From contig NZ_UCNW01000008.1 in assembly GCF_900474185.1 (NCBI RefSeq), positions 496,001-560,000 of the forward strand: a stretch of DNA of 64,000 bases, read 5' to 3'. Positions 10,592 to 19,711 of the stretch are shown here, piece after piece. Origin of the DNA: Synechococcus sp. UW69. Its GTDB lineage: Bacteria > Cyanobacteriota > Cyanobacteriia > PCC-6307 > Cyanobiaceae. The notes under the pieces are model-generated. The model did not search any database. It worked only from the letters and a program-made list of their open reading frames with translations, and was not told the origin of the DNA. Numbering within the stretch: position 1 is the first letter of the stretch; each line of letters starts with the position of its first letter. Both the position numbers and the translations under genes were made by a program.

Positions 10592-10777
10592 AAGTGCGTT
10601 TCTATGCCCTTCAAAGCTCAAGCATGGCCAGCAGCCTTGATGCCTCAAGTGGCCGCCCTGCGAATTAAATTAATCGATCAAATTAAAATCAACAAAGCGC
10701 AAAGTATCGCACTGCATATTTACAGAAAATAAAAAATGAATGTCTTAGACCACAGGCATGCCTAGCGAGCTGAACCA

Positions 10778-11473
10778 ATGCGGACAGCACCCAAGCCGAT
10801 CAACGAAGCAGCCAGGCTGAGATCACTCAGTGAATATCGAATTCTGGGAACAAAGCCTGAAAAGGCTTTTGACAACATCACCAGAATGGCCTCAGAGATT
10901 TGCCAGTCGCCGATTGCTCTGATCTCTCTGGTGGACGAAAAACGTCAGTGGTTCAAATCAAAGGTGGGACTTGAGGCCAGCGAAACAGACCGGGACATCT
11001 CCTTTTGCGCCCATACGATTCTCGATTCCAAACCGCTTGTTGTTGAGGACGCACTTTTTCACGAAAAATTCCGCGACAATCCCCTCGTTCAGGAAGAACC
11101 CCACATCCGCCTCTACGCAGGATTCCCCCTCAAAACCGATATCAATCACCGCATCGGAACGCTTTGTGTGATTGATCGCATTCCCAAATCACTCACCAAT
11201 TCGCAATACAAGGTGATGGAAGGCCTGGCTGATCAGGCCACCACTCTTTTGGAACTCAGGCGCCGCTCACTGGCCCTGATGGATGAGTTCTGCCAGATGC
11301 ATCACCATCAGGGCTTGGTCACCACCTGCAGCTACTGCAAGTCCATCCGCGACAGGGAAGGATTCTGGCAACCGATCGAACGGTTCCTGATGCAGCACAG
11401 CACGCTGAATTTCAGCCATGGCATCTGCCCCGAGTGCATGAACGAGCACTTTCCAGATGTCCCAACGAGCTGA
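10778..11473 (+). CDS. GAF-domain sensor protein with C-terminal CxxC tail
   Basis: Residues about 15-165 of 231 form a GAF domain (ALISLVDEKRQWFKSKVGL, then DISFCAHTILDSKPLVVEDA, then FPLKTDINHRIGTLCVID), the arrangement usual in cyanobacterial GAF proteins linked to kinases or cyclases. The C-terminal 55 residues carry two Cys pairs (CSYCKSIRD and CPECMNEHFP) like the tails of some GAF and histidine-kinase-associated proteins. No kinase, GGDEF or EAL domain follows, so it is a free sensor or adaptor. No chromophore-binding cysteine in a canonical CBCR context is apparent. Confidence 0.8.
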   Translation: MRTAPKPINEAARLRSLSEYRILGTKPEKAFDNITRMASEICQSPIALISLVDEKRQWFKSKVGLEASETDRDISFCAHTILDSKPLVVEDALFHEKFRDNPLVQEEPHIRLYAGFPLKTDINHRIGTLCVIDRIPKSLTNSQYKVMEGLADQATTLLELRRRSLALMDEFCQMHHHQGLVTTCSYCKSIRDREGFWQPIERFLMQHSTLNFSHGICPECMNEHFPDVPTS

Positions 11474-11590
11474 CTCGATTCCTCCTCGAACAGTCTCGGT
11501 TGAGCCCATTGAAGATGAGTGATTGAGAGAAGCAACACCACGAACACTTGACATCACCGGAAAATAAACTTGATGTTCTGGTGATGCGTT

Positions 11591-11824
11591 ATGCGAATTG
11601 CAGATTTTCTGTATCGCAAGCTCGGGCTCAATATTTTCAAAGCTGCGCCACACCTGCAAACGCAGACCCAAGATATTTCCACATCTCCAGTGGTCGAAGC
11701 AGAACGCTTGGAACCACCGACCCCAATCCACACATCGCTATCGGATGTGATTCACATCGGCCCTCGGGGTGGTCGATACAAAGTGGACGCTAAAGGTCGC
11801 AAGGTGTACCTCAAGGCCAGCTGA
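11591..11824 (+). CDS. Small hypothetical protein
   Basis: A 77-residue protein with an N-terminal amphipathic stretch (MRIADFLYRKLGLNIFKAA) and a distinctive basic C-terminus, IHIGPRGGRYKVDAKGRKVYL. The GPRGGRY...KGRKVY ending recurs in small proteins of marine picocyanobacteria and cyanophages, where it may be a compact beta-hairpin. Function unknown. It stands alone on the plus strand, 117 bp after the GAF gene. Confidence 0.6.
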   Translation: MRIADFLYRKLGLNIFKAAPHLQTQTQDISTSPVVEAERLEPPTPIHTSLSDVIHIGPRGGRYKVDAKGRKVYLKAS

Positions 11825-11951
11825 AGCTTTCCAGGCCCACAAGATTGCGATGCAAACTGAGTTGAAATACTGATCGATTGCGTTTGGTATCAAATAGAAC
11901 CATCACGCAACCAACCTGCAAGACAGGGTTGGTTCACATCGGGATAACTAG

Positions 11952-12116
11952 GTGAACGCTGGTCCTACTTGCCCCATCCGATTTGCCACTCCGGCGTACC
12001 AACATGAATCGCTCGCCGATCAATGCCTGACGGCAGCTGAGATCGAATGGCGACGCTGGTCTGGATGGCAGATGGAACGCACAGCGGAAAAACTGTTCAG
12101 AAAGAAGTGGTGCTGA
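11952..12116 (+). CDS. Possible small protein (54 aa)
   Basis: A GTG-started frame ending TGA at 12114-12116 encodes 54 residues, with a Trp/Arg-rich core (LTAAEIEWRRWSGWQMERTA) and a basic end (KLFRKKWC). The composition looks like a real small protein more than random frame, but there is no strong ribosome-binding site and no family recognised. An imperfect inverted repeat (AACCAACC...GGTTGGTT) sits just upstream at about 11909-11935. Confidence 0.35.
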   Translation: MNAGPTCPIRFATPAYQHESLADQCLTAAEIEWRRWSGWQMERTAEKLFRKKWC

Positions 12117-12196
12117 ATTCATTGACCCAGCCCTGAAACGATCACGCAGCAGGCTCAGCGTCTAGCGCCTGGCTACGACCCAATGGTCTTGGCAAC

Positions 12197-13405
12197 GTGG
12201 TGGCAACCCATCCTTCGGCTCACGCCAGTGCCGTGACCATGCGCGACCTCTGTCCTGCCCTGCAGAACAAGACGTACTTCAACTACGGCGGCCAAGGGCC
12301 ATTGCCCAGGCCTTCCCTCGAGGCAATCACCGCGAGCTGGACACGCATTCAGGAGTTGGGACCGTTCACAGCAGATGTTTGGCCCTACATCGCCACGGAG
12401 GTGAACAGCACCCGACGCCTTCTGGCCCAGTGCTGCGGGGTCCCGGCCCATCGGTTGGCCCTCACCGAGAACGTCACCAGCGGCTGCGTGCTGCCGCTGT
12501 GGGGTCTGCCCTTCGCTGAAGACGACCGACTGCTGATCAGCGACTGCGAACACCCAGGTGTGGTCAGCGCCTGCGTTGAGTTGGCCAGGCGCCAGAACCT
12601 CGCCATTGACCTGCTGAAGGTGAAGCATCTGCGTGGTGATCAGGCCCACTGCGATGCCGCCGTGATCAAAGCGGTCGCACAGGCTCTCACCCCACGCACC
12701 CGACTGGTGGTGCTGAGCCATTTGCTCTGGAACACGGGACAGGTGATGCCGATTGCCGCCGTCGCCGAACAGCTCAATCAACACCCACAACAACCGTTTC
12801 TGCTGGTGGATGCCGCCCAAAGCTTCGGGCAGATTCCCGTCGAAGAAGCTGCTGCCGCAGCTGATATCTATGCCTTCACCGGGCACAAGTGGGCCTGCGG
12901 GCCAGAAGGCCTGGGAGGCGTGGCACTTTCAGAACGTGTGCTGGCTGAGGCTGCTCCGACCGTGATCGGCTGGCGCAGCTTGCGCGATGAAAGCAAGGCC
13001 GATCTGAACTGCAGCGATCTGTTTCACCACGACAGCCGCCGATTTGAAGTGGCCACCAGCTGCGTGCCCCTGATGGCCGGCCTGCGCTGCTCCCTTGAAC
13101 TGCTGGAACGACAGGGGTCAGCCGACCAACGCTGGGACAGCATTCGAAAACTCAGCGGAAACCTCTGGCAGGCACTCCAAGGGCTAAACCACGTCACACC
13201 CCTGCTGGAAACGGCGCCCGCCAGCGGACTGGTGAGCTTCCAGATCAACGGCGAAGTATCCCCCGCTGAGCATGTGAAGCAGTTGGGTGCCCAAGGGCTT
13301 TGGATTCGCGATTTAGCCGACCCCAGTTGCCTACGCGCCTGCACCCACATCAGTACAACAACAGACGACATCAACACCCTGGTGGCAGCGATCAGCGCCC
13401 TTTGA
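12197..13405 (+). CDS. Class V aminotransferase-fold PLP enzyme, cysteine desulfurase/lyase-like
   Basis: A PLP-dependent enzyme of 402 residues from a GTG start; an ATG 14 codons on (12239) begins the conserved part (MRDLCPALQNKTYFNYGGQG). The Schiff-base lysine is K231 in FTGHKWACGPEGLGG, and the phosphate/PLP site includes HLLWNTGQVMPI and LVDAAQSFGQIPV. The family contains IscS/SufS desulfurases and the cyanobacterial cystine C-S lyase C-DES; the TGHKW context and lack of an obvious SufS-type active-site Cys loop favour the C-DES side. It is not beside suf genes. Convergent with murE, 19 bp apart. Confidence 0.8.
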   Translation: MVATHPSAHASAVTMRDLCPALQNKTYFNYGGQGPLPRPSLEAITASWTRIQELGPFTADVWPYIATEVNSTRRLLAQCCGVPAHRLALTENVTSGCVLPLWGLPFAEDDRLLISDCEHPGVVSACVELARRQNLAIDLLKVKHLRGDQAHCDAAVIKAVAQALTPRTRLVVLSHLLWNTGQVMPIAAVAEQLNQHPQQPFLLVDAAQSFGQIPVEEAAAAADIYAFTGHKWACGPEGLGGVALSERVLAEAAPTVIGWRSLRDESKADLNCSDLFHHDSRRFEVATSCVPLMAGLRCSLELLERQGSADQRWDSIRKLSGNLWQALQGLNHVTPLLETAPASGLVSFQINGEVSPAEHVKQLGAQGLWIRDLADPSCLRACTHISTTTDDINTLVAAISAL

Positions 13406-13424
13406 TCGCTTCACAGCAACCGCT

Positions 13425-14930
13425 TCAGAGCAACTTCTGGCGCAGGGCTTGTTCCGCTTCCTCGCGGTCGTCAAAGTGCACCTTCTCGGTGCCGAGAATC
13501 TGGTAGTCCTCATGCCCCTTGCCGGCCACCAGCACCAGATCATCGGCCTCAGCCTCTGCAATGGCTGAGGCGATCGCACTGGCCCGATCGCCCTCCACAA
13601 GGAGATCGATTCCGTCCGGAATCCCCGTCACCACGTCATCGAGGATCTGCTGAGGATCCTCCGTTCGCGGGTTGTCGGAGGTGACCACCACGCGGTCAGC
13701 CAGGCGGGCTGCAATCGCGGCCATTTGGGGACGCTTGCCCCGATCCCGGTCACCACCACAACCGAACACACAGATCAGCCGGCCGGTGCAGAACGGACGT
13801 GCTGCTGAAAGAGCATTGTCCAAGCCATCCGGGGTATGGGCGTAATCCACCAACACCGGCGGCAGCACTTCATCGTTAACCCCGTCCACGATCACCCGCT
13901 CCATCCGTCCAGGCACACCGCCGAAACGGCCGATGGCCTCCAGCAACACCGGCAAGGGCAACTGCTGCTGAAGCAGCACCCCAACCGCCTGAAGCAGGTT
14001 CATCAGGTTGAAGCGTCCCAGCAGGGGCGAGCGGAAGCGTCCCTCTCCCACAGGGCTGATCAAGCGTCCCTCCACGCCAGCCCCCGTCATCTGCAGGTCG
14101 GTCATGTGCAGTTCAGCCGATGGATCCTCCAGCGAGCTGCGCCAACAAGCGGAGCCCAGGCGTTCGGCCAAGCGCGCACCCCAGGGATCATCGCTATTCA
14201 CGACAGCGCGCCCCCCACCATCGAGCAACAAAGGATCGGCAAAAAGCGTTGCCTTGGCCTCGAAGTAGTCCTCCATCGAGGCGTGGTAGTCGAGGTGGTC
14301 CTGCGTGAGGTTGGTGAACACGGCACCGCCAAAGCGGCAGCCCGCCACCCGCTGCTGCGCCAGGGCATGGGAACTCACTTCCATCGCCGCCAGGGAGCAG
14401 CCAGCAGAGGCAGCCTCCGCGAGTTGCCCCTGCAGACGGTCGGCAAATGCCGTGGTGTGGGTGGCCGTGATGCTGTGACCGGGCCAGCGGTTGACCAAGG
14501 TGCCGAACAAGCCCACGGGCTGGCCCGCCGAGGCGGCCAGATGCTCAATCAAATGGGTCGTGGTCGTTTTGCCATTGGTGCCCGTCACACCAATCAAGGC
14601 CATCCGGCGGCAAGGGTGATCCCAGTACGCAGCAGCAATCTCACCGATGCGGCGCGCCACCGGCTCTTCAATCACCACCACAGGGTCATCAGCTCCAGGA
14701 GGGTGCGCTGCAGCAGCCCCAGGTCCGATTACCGCGGCGGCAGCACCTGCCTCGAGTGCTTGAGCCCAGAACGTCCCCCCATCGACTTGCTCCCCTGGAA
14801 GCCCAAGAAACAGACTCCCCGGCCCAACCCGGCGTGAATCAGTCGTGATCGCTTCCAGTGTGGGATTGGCCAGGCCTTGCGGCACCGCAATCCCTGCATC
14901 ACTCAACAGGGCATGCAACGCCTGAGTCAT
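13425..14930 (-). CDS. murE: UDP-MurNAc-L-Ala-D-Glu:meso-diaminopimelate ligase
   Basis: Cytoplasmic Mur ligase adding the third residue of the peptidoglycan stem. The ATP loop GVTGTNGKT is at residues 115-123, and the DNPRTEDP motif at 419-426 has the Arg that specifies meso-diaminopimelate over lysine. The 501-residue length is normal. It is the last gene of a minus-strand group yidD-glutaredoxin-murE, 36 bp after the glutaredoxin-like gene. Confidence 0.97.
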   Translation of the reverse strand: MTQALHALLSDAGIAVPQGLANPTLEAITTDSRRVGPGSLFLGLPGEQVDGGTFWAQALEAGAAAAVIGPGAAAAHPPGADDPVVVIEEPVARRIGEIAAAYWDHPCRRMALIGVTGTNGKTTTTHLIEHLAASAGQPVGLFGTLVNRWPGHSITATHTTAFADRLQGQLAEAASAGCSLAAMEVSSHALAQQRVAGCRFGGAVFTNLTQDHLDYHASMEDYFEAKATLFADPLLLDGGGRAVVNSDDPWGARLAERLGSACWRSSLEDPSAELHMTDLQMTGAGVEGRLISPVGEGRFRSPLLGRFNLMNLLQAVGVLLQQQLPLPVLLEAIGRFGGVPGRMERVIVDGVNDEVLPPVLVDYAHTPDGLDNALSAARPFCTGRLICVFGCGGDRDRGKRPQMAAIAARLADRVVVTSDNPRTEDPQQILDDVVTGIPDGIDLLVEGDRASAIASAIAEAEADDLVLVAGKGHEDYQILGTEKVHFDDREEAEQALRQKLL

Positions 14931-14966
14931 CCCCTCTCCCCGGTTCTTGAGGGAGTTTTAAGCCGT

Positions 14967-15239
14967 TCAGAGCGCCGTGGACAGGCAGCGTTGCAACCAA
15001 TTCAACAGTCCCTCACCAGTAAGACGCGGGGAAACCCGGGGCAGCTCACAACCATCGAGCGCGAGCACAGGCACTTCGAGGTCGTAACGCGCCCTTTGTT
15101 CCTGGGGAGTTTCTGGCGCATCGATATCAATCACCTTCAACGTGATCGATATCCCCACAAGATCGAGGGCGCGCAAGCGGGATTCCAGGCCTTCACACAA
15201 ACAGCATCCTGTGCGGCTGAACAGCGTGAGCTCATGCAT
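14967..15239 (-). CDS. Glutaredoxin-like (DUF836) thiol protein
   Basis: A 90-residue thioredoxin-fold protein with N-terminal CxxC site C12-C-L-C15 (FSRTGCCLCEGLE) and the conserved cis-proline region YDLEVPVLALDG. DUF836 proteins are small glutaredoxin relatives of uncertain substrate. The ATG at 15239 shares its A with the last base of the yidD stop (TGATG), which implies translational coupling; a TTG one codon upstream is less likely. Confidence 0.85.
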   Translation of the reverse strand: MHELTLFSRTGCCLCEGLESRLRALDLVGISITLKVIDIDAPETPQEQRARYDLEVPVLALDGCELPRVSPRLTGEGLLNWLQRCLSTAL

Positions 15240-15463
15240 CAATCGGGCACCGGATCACATCCGCAGGGAGTGAAGGGATGGCACCGCAGCAGCCGTTTCA
15301 CGGTCAGCCAGCCTCCCTTCCAAGGACCATGCTTCTGGATGGCCTCCAAGCCATAGGCACTGCAGGTGGGCGTGAAGCGGCAACGGGGCCCGATCATCGG
15401 GGAGATGAAGCGCCGATAGAAGGCGATGCCGGCCAGGAGAACAGCAGCGAGAGCCTGATTCAT
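15239..15463 (-). CDS. yidD: Membrane protein insertion efficiency factor YidD
   Basis: A 74-residue protein carrying the YidD signature: [20 protein letters not shown] then [12 protein letters not shown] and a cysteine-containing [17 protein letters not shown]. It assists YidC-dependent insertion of inner-membrane proteins. The ATG at 15463 gives the normal family length; the frame is open another 40 codons upstream but that part is not conserved. Divergent from rpsD across 130 bp holding promoters for both. Confidence 0.93.
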   Translation of the reverse strand: MNQALAAVLLAGIAFYRRFISPMIGPRCRFTPTCSAYGLEAIQKHGPWKGGWLTVKRLLRCHPFTPCGCDPVPD

Positions 15464-15593
15464 CGCCCGTCGCAGGTGGTCGGCGAGTCCGCCAGATAGA
15501 ATGCTCGATTCGTGCATCGCGGGAGATGCCTGGGACTGTTTCGGTTCCAGCATGCCCAACAACTGCACGATCTCAACAAACACCTTCCCACTT

Positions 15594-16202
15594 ATGTCTC
15601 GTTACCGCGGCCCTCGTCTGAGGATCACGCGGCGCTTGGGAGACCTCCCCGGTCTCACCCGGAAGGCCGCAAAACGGTCCTATCCCCCCGGTCAGCACGG
15701 CCAAGCCCGTCGCAAGCGCTCTGAATACGCGATCCGTCTCGAAGAGAAGCAGAAGCTTCGCTTCAACTACGGCGTCTCCGAGCGTCAGCTCGTGCGCTAC
15801 GTGAAGAAAGCGCGCGCCCAGGAGGGTTCCACAGGAACCAACCTGCTCAAGCTGCTCGAGAACCGTCTCGACAATGTTTGTTTCCGCCTCGGCTTTGGTC
15901 CCACCGTGCCTGGCGCCCGTCAGCTGGTGAATCACGGGCACGTCACCGTGAACGGTCGTGTGACCGACATCGCCAGCTACCAGTGCAAGCCTGGCGACGT
16001 GATCGCCATCCGCGAGCGCAAGTGCAGCAAAAAGCTGGCTGAAGCCAACCTCGAGTTCCCCGGCCTGGCCAACGTGCCAACCCACCTGGAGCTCGACAAA
16101 GCCAAGCTGAGTGCCAAGGTCACCGCCCGCTGCGAACGCGAGTGGGTTGCCCTTGAGATCAACGAACTGCTGGTGGTGGAGTACTACTCCAGAAAGGTCT
16201 GA
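15594..16202 (+). CDS. rpsD: 30S ribosomal protein S4
   Basis: The 202-residue protein starts [20 protein letters not shown], as cyanobacterial S4 does, and contains the S4 RNA-binding domain ([20 protein letters not shown] then [12 protein letters not shown]) in its second half. S4 is a primary 16S rRNA binder nucleating 30S assembly. The frame extends 31 codons upstream, but the ATG at 15594 matches the family start. A strong terminator follows 30 bp after the stop. Confidence 0.98.
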   Translation: MSRYRGPRLRITRRLGDLPGLTRKAAKRSYPPGQHGQARRKRSEYAIRLEEKQKLRFNYGVSERQLVRYVKKARAQEGSTGTNLLKLLENRLDNVCFRLGFGPTVPGARQLVNHGHVTVNGRVTDIASYQCKPGDVIAIRERKCSKKLAEANLEFPGLANVPTHLELDKAKLSAKVTARCEREWVALEINELLVVEYYSRKV

Positions 16203-16232
16203 TCCAGATCCTCAGTTCACAGGCCCACGATG

Positions 16233-16265
16233 CGCAACCCTGGGTTCAGGGTTGCGTTTTTTTTT
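16233..16265 (+). terminator. Rho-independent terminator of rpsD
   Basis: A perfect 10-bp stem CGCAACCCTG/CAGGGTTGCG with a GGTT tetraloop spans 16233-16256 and is followed by nine T residues at 16257-16265. It is a textbook intrinsic terminator. Its T tract overlaps the proposed TTG start of the next gene. Confidence 0.93.
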
Positions 16266-16890
16266 GGCTGATCCCTTAGCACTGCAAGCGCTCACCAGCA
16301 ACGACTGGCTGGGACTGATCCATCCCGTGCTGATGATCCTGTTTGTCTACCCAGTGGTGGGGGCCACGATCCGACTGGGGATCTTGGTGCGGGAAAAGCG
16401 ATTGAAGATCAACCCGATCGCCGACACCGTGCCGGTTGAGCATGCGCAGCATGGGGCCTGGGTGACCGGCGGAGTGCTAATGGCGGTGCTGATCGGCCTC
16501 AGCCACAGCCTTTGGGCCACCCATCCCCTAGGTCTGCTGCTCACTGGAAGCGCTGTGCTGTTCTGCTTTGGGCGCCTGCTCTCGAGCCGAATCGTCTGGC
16601 AGCGCCTGCTGTGGGCTGCCGCCAGTGGGGGCGGCCTGCTTCTGCTGGGACTACAACCTGCCGTGGAACGGTTCAGCGATGTTCCCTGGAGCCCCTTGTT
16701 TTGGCAGTCCCATTTCTGGATGGGCCTGTTGCTCACTGGCCTATTGCTGAGCTCTACAGCGCTGCAGCCCTTAATTGGTCATTCCGTGACTGCGCGACGC
16801 CTTCACATCAGCAGCAATCTGCTGGTGGCCTTGCTTCTGGCCATGCAAGCGATCTCAGGCACAAGGAACCTTCTGCTGAGCGGGTTCTGA
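16264..16890 (+). CDS. DUF4079 family membrane protein
   Basis: An integral membrane protein of about 208 residues with five or so hydrophobic segments, beginning LADPLALQALTSNDWLGLIH. DUF4079 is common in cyanobacteria and plants; the family resembles cytochrome b561-like four-helix membrane proteins, and His residues are visible in LIHPVLM, HAQHGAW, QSHFWMG and RRLHISS. The start is uncertain: the only plausible codon before the conserved part is the TTG at 16264, inside the rpsD terminator T tract; the first ATG (16333) lies inside the first helix. A shorter relative is at 10304-10591. Confidence 0.75.
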   Translation: MADPLALQALTSNDWLGLIHPVLMILFVYPVVGATIRLGILVREKRLKINPIADTVPVEHAQHGAWVTGGVLMAVLIGLSHSLWATHPLGLLLTGSAVLFCFGRLLSSRIVWQRLLWAAASGGGLLLLGLQPAVERFSDVPWSPLFWQSHFWMGLLLTGLLLSSTALQPLIGHSVTARRLHISSNLLVALLLAMQAISGTRNLLLSGF

Positions 16891-17162
16891 AGCTTGCATT
16901 ATTTGGGCGAGTAGCAAGAGGGGCGGAAAGAAAGGACTGCTTGGAAAACATGCAGCGCTACGCCCGCCTTGCCCGCATCTAGCGCTAGCCAACCCGTTAC
17001 CAGAACCACCGACCCGCAATGAGTACCGCAGCACTTCACGGCAAGGACATGGAGGCGTGGTGGACTGCAACCTCACCGCTCCGACAGCTCAAAACAACGC
17101 AGGGGTGGGGATTGGCAGCCTGATTGCAGCATTTGGTACACCAGAAGCCCTAGATCGCTTGT
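16891..17162. other. Non-coding gap before hli
   Basis: I see no convincing gene, RNA gene or repeat in these 272 bases. Short ATG-led frames here end within 35 codons and match nothing. The right end presumably holds the hli promoter. Confidence 0.5.
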
Positions 17163-17324
17163 ATGGTTGTTACGTTTTTTAATAACACTATGGGCAGCAA
17201 GTTCGGCTTCTCTTCTTTCGCTGAAACCTGGAACGGTCGCCTCGCAATGATGGGATTCATCATTGGCTTAGGGACTGAGCTGCTCACTGGCCAAGGGATC
17301 CTCTCTCAGATCGGAATGGGCTGA
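17163..17324 (+). CDS. hli: High-light-inducible protein (one-helix LHC-like)
   Basis: A 53-residue single-helix protein with the chlorophyll-binding motif ETWNGRLAMMGFIIGLGTE (ExxNGRxAMxGF), followed by LLTGQGILSQIG, as in cyanobacterial Hlips. Hlips bind chlorophyll and beta-carotene in the thylakoid and protect photosystem II assembly and chlorophyll synthesis under excess light. An in-frame ATG at 17190 gives a 44-residue form. The stop overlaps the next ATG as TGATG. Confidence 0.92.
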   Translation: MVVTFFNNTMGSKFGFSSFAETWNGRLAMMGFIIGLGTELLTGQGILSQIGMG

Positions 17325-17482
17325 TGCCCAGAGAGGAAAGCGATGTTTGGGTGCCCGAGACACGTCTCGGGTACGTCAAGCTCTTTTACTTCGGGATGAT
17401 CGTGGGAGCGATTTGCGTTGGATGCAACACTGCAATCAGCTCCCTATGGTCAGCCGTAGCCCAGTCTTCTGTGGCTTTTTAG
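17324..17482 (+). CDS. Tiny membrane protein coupled to hli
   Basis: This 52-residue frame starts in the hli stop (TGATG at 17322-17326). It has a charged N-terminus (MPREESDVWVPETRLGYVK), one predicted membrane helix (LFYFGMIVGAICVGCNTAIS) and a short polar tail. The coupling, composition and single helix argue that it is translated, possibly as a partner of the Hlip in the thylakoid. I do not recognise a named family. Confidence 0.6.
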   Translation: MPREESDVWVPETRLGYVKLFYFGMIVGAICVGCNTAISSLWSAVAQSSVAF

Positions 17483-17527
17483 GGCTCAACCTCAGCACCC
17501 CAACGAGGGTCAGTGGTTGACCAGCCC

Positions 17528-17570
17528 AGTACTCAACATCCCGTCAGCAATGGCAAGGATGTTGAGTACT
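17528..17570. repeat. 14-bp perfect inverted repeat
   Basis: AGTACTCAACATCC (17528-17541) pairs perfectly with GGATGTTGAGTACT (17557-17570) around a 15-base loop. It lies 45 bp after the hli-linked gene and 23 bp before the end of the convergent lipoprotein gene. There is no T tract on either side, so it is not a classic intrinsic terminator; it could act as a bidirectional transcript end or an RNA stabiliser. Confidence 0.85.
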
Positions 17571-17593
17571 ACCCAGGTGGGGGAGCGAATCAA

Positions 17594-17767
17594 TCACTCG
17601 GATTGAGCCTCGCGGTCCGACCTAATCGCTGCAGCGTTGTTGCATGCAATCCGCTCTGCCTCTGTTTTGGCATTCTCCAAACAAGCTTTGCGCTCGGGAG
17701 ACAGACCTTCGCCACTGCAAGCAGCCATCAGCGAAGCAAGCAATAGGACAATCCAGGAAATCTTCAT
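17594..17767 (-). CDS. Small lipoprotein
   Basis: A 57-residue protein: MKISWIVLLLASLMAACSGE is a lipoprotein signal with lipobox LMAAC, giving a mature peptide of about 41 residues with two Cys (CLENAKTEAERIACNNAAA) that could form a disulfide-bridged helical hairpin. The ATG at 17767 is chosen because it places the signal peptide at the N-terminus; the frame runs 19 codons further upstream. Function unknown. Confidence 0.75.
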   Translation of the reverse strand: MKISWIVLLLASLMAACSGEGLSPERKACLENAKTEAERIACNNAAAIRSDREAQSE

Positions 17768-17926
17768 CGCAATAATGCAGAGATAATCATGTGATAGCAA
17801 TCCAAAACTGAACAGCCAGGTCACGCTCTTAGGGCATCAAAAAAGCAGGATGCAACACCAGCACAGTGAGACCTAAGGAAGCGGAGCAAGCTCTGGGCAC
17901 CGACCCAAGCCAGCTGAAGCAAGGGG

Positions 17927-19687
17927 CTAACGGGTACCGGGATCAACAACTCTTGAAGAGGAAAGGTCTAAACCGTCCGCTAATAGAACCCCACGGCGAT
18001 GCAAGGCCCGGAGGGCACGGCGTTGGAATTCGCGCTCAGTGGTCCACTGCTCACCTGCTTTGGTGATCAACAACACCTGCATATGCACGCCGAGGGCAGA
18101 GGTGCGCTTCACCCCCCGCAGCACCGGCTCACTGATCAACCGACTTCCCCAGACTGGGTCGTGACGGAAGGCGTCAATCTCAGCGTCGAGAACGCGGTAC
18201 ACCACTTCCAGATCAGGCTGGCGATGTGAAATCAACAACGTCACCAAGCTGCCGGATCGCAGCTTGGTGTGATTGCGCATCTGCAGGATGGATGCGTTGT
18301 TGAGGATGTTGACCCGCTGATCCAGGCAGCGGATCTGGGTGCCAAACAGGCCAACATCGATCACTTCCCCATCGATGCCATCCACCTCCACCCAATCGCC
18401 GATGGCACAGCGGTCCTCCAGCAGCATCAATAGGCCAGCCGAAAAATCACGCAAAACGCCCTGAAACACGAACGCCAGTGCACCCAGCAGTGCACCTCCA
18501 GCGAGTAACAGCGATGCCGACGTGGAGCGGACACCGGGAATATCCAGCACGATCCAAAGGCTCACCAACAACACCCCCATCACATCGATCAGGCGATGGA
18601 TGACCCGCACCAGACTCCGGTAGCGCTGCTGACGGCGGGCCTGCTCCTGCGGCGGCACATCCACATCGGCCATCCACTGCCGCAGCAGAAACATGCTGAG
18701 GCTGCGCAGCAGGAATGTGGCCAAGGTGAGGACCAGCAACTTGGCGACCGCCAAGGAGGGCTGAAGCATCAAATCAATACCCAAAGGGACCTGGCCGGGG
18801 ATCGCACTGACGCCCAACGCCAGCATCAACACCAATTCGGTGATGATCAGCATCAGCAAAGCGATCGTGAGCGCCTGCTCGGCATGCAGGCGAATCTCCA
18901 CCCGCTTTAACCGCTGCCGCTTCTCCAAGAGTTCCCGCTGCAGGCGCGTAATCCTTTGCCGCATCCGGTTCCAAAGGATTGTGGTGGCCACCACCAGCAG
19001 CCCCAACAGCAGCTCCAGCACCAACGCCATGCGGAAGCGGCGGATCAACTGAGCCGGCGCATACACCCTTCGGGCATGGTTCAAGCGTTGCTCCAAACGT
19101 GCGCGCCAGGCCTGGGCCAGCGCCAGCTCCTTGGCACCATTGATCTCGGCATCAGCGGTGGTAACCGTCAGCAACGGGAACGGCTGATCACGACCTGGCA
19201 GAAGTGCAGCCAGTTCATAGGGTCCTCGACCTTCGCGCAGCACCACCAGCTTCAGAGGATCACCCGAGCGGACCAAGCCGTAACGCTGACCGGCACTGCA
19301 GATCTGATCTTCAACCTGAAGGAGAGAATCCAGCATCCATTCGCTGACGCGCTCGCTGAAACTGCACAGCTGATTGGGGTCGTACAGGGCCCGAAGGTTG
19401 CCTTCAATCACCCGAGCTCGTGTGGATGCCGCGATGGTGGTGCGATCACCGAGAGGAACCGGGCTGGCAACACTGATCGCCGGCACTCCAAGAATGCGAA
19501 CTTTGGCGAGCTCAAACTTGCCTTCCAAGGTTTGATTGAGCTGCTCCTCGACCGAACCCTGGCCTTCCAGCTGCGGCATCAAATCCATCAAGGAGGCTCG
19601 ACTGGCCACAGGGCCGATCAGCAGTGCCAGCACCAAAGCCAATCCGAGAGTGATCAGCCGCCGGAACCAACGCACCACGGGCAACAA
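17927..19687 (-). CDS. MscS-family mechanosensitive channel with periplasmic domain
   Basis: A 586-residue membrane protein: a signal-like segment (about 10-30), a periplasmic domain of about 190 residues, several membrane helices (about 225-250, 275-300, 315-340, 375-400) and an MscS pore and beta domain (GALLGALAFVFQGVLRDFSA; then IGDWVEVDGIDGEVIDVGLF). Such channels gate on membrane tension to release solutes during hypo-osmotic shock. The start is uncertain: 19687 is TTG, with another TTG and two GTG codons directly after it. Confidence 0.88.
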   Translation of the reverse strand: MLPVVRWFRRLITLGLALVLALLIGPVASRASLMDLMPQLEGQGSVEEQLNQTLEGKFELAKVRILGVPAISVASPVPLGDRTTIAASTRARVIEGNLRALYDPNQLCSFSERVSEWMLDSLLQVEDQICSAGQRYGLVRSGDPLKLVVLREGRGPYELAALLPGRDQPFPLLTVTTADAEINGAKELALAQAWRARLEQRLNHARRVYAPAQLIRRFRMALVLELLLGLLVVATTILWNRMRQRITRLQRELLEKRQRLKRVEIRLHAEQALTIALLMLIITELVLMLALGVSAIPGQVPLGIDLMLQPSLAVAKLLVLTLATFLLRSLSMFLLRQWMADVDVPPQEQARRQQRYRSLVRVIHRLIDVMGVLLVSLWIVLDIPGVRSTSASLLLAGGALLGALAFVFQGVLRDFSAGLLMLLEDRCAIGDWVEVDGIDGEVIDVGLFGTQIRCLDQRVNILNNASILQMRNHTKLRSGSLVTLLISHRQPDLEVVYRVLDAEIDAFRHDPVWGSRLISEPVLRGVKRTSALGVHMQVLLITKAGEQWTTEREFQRRALRALHRRGVLLADGLDLSSSRVVDPGTR

Positions 19688-19711
19688 CTCAGTGGAACCC
19701 CATGATGCGCA

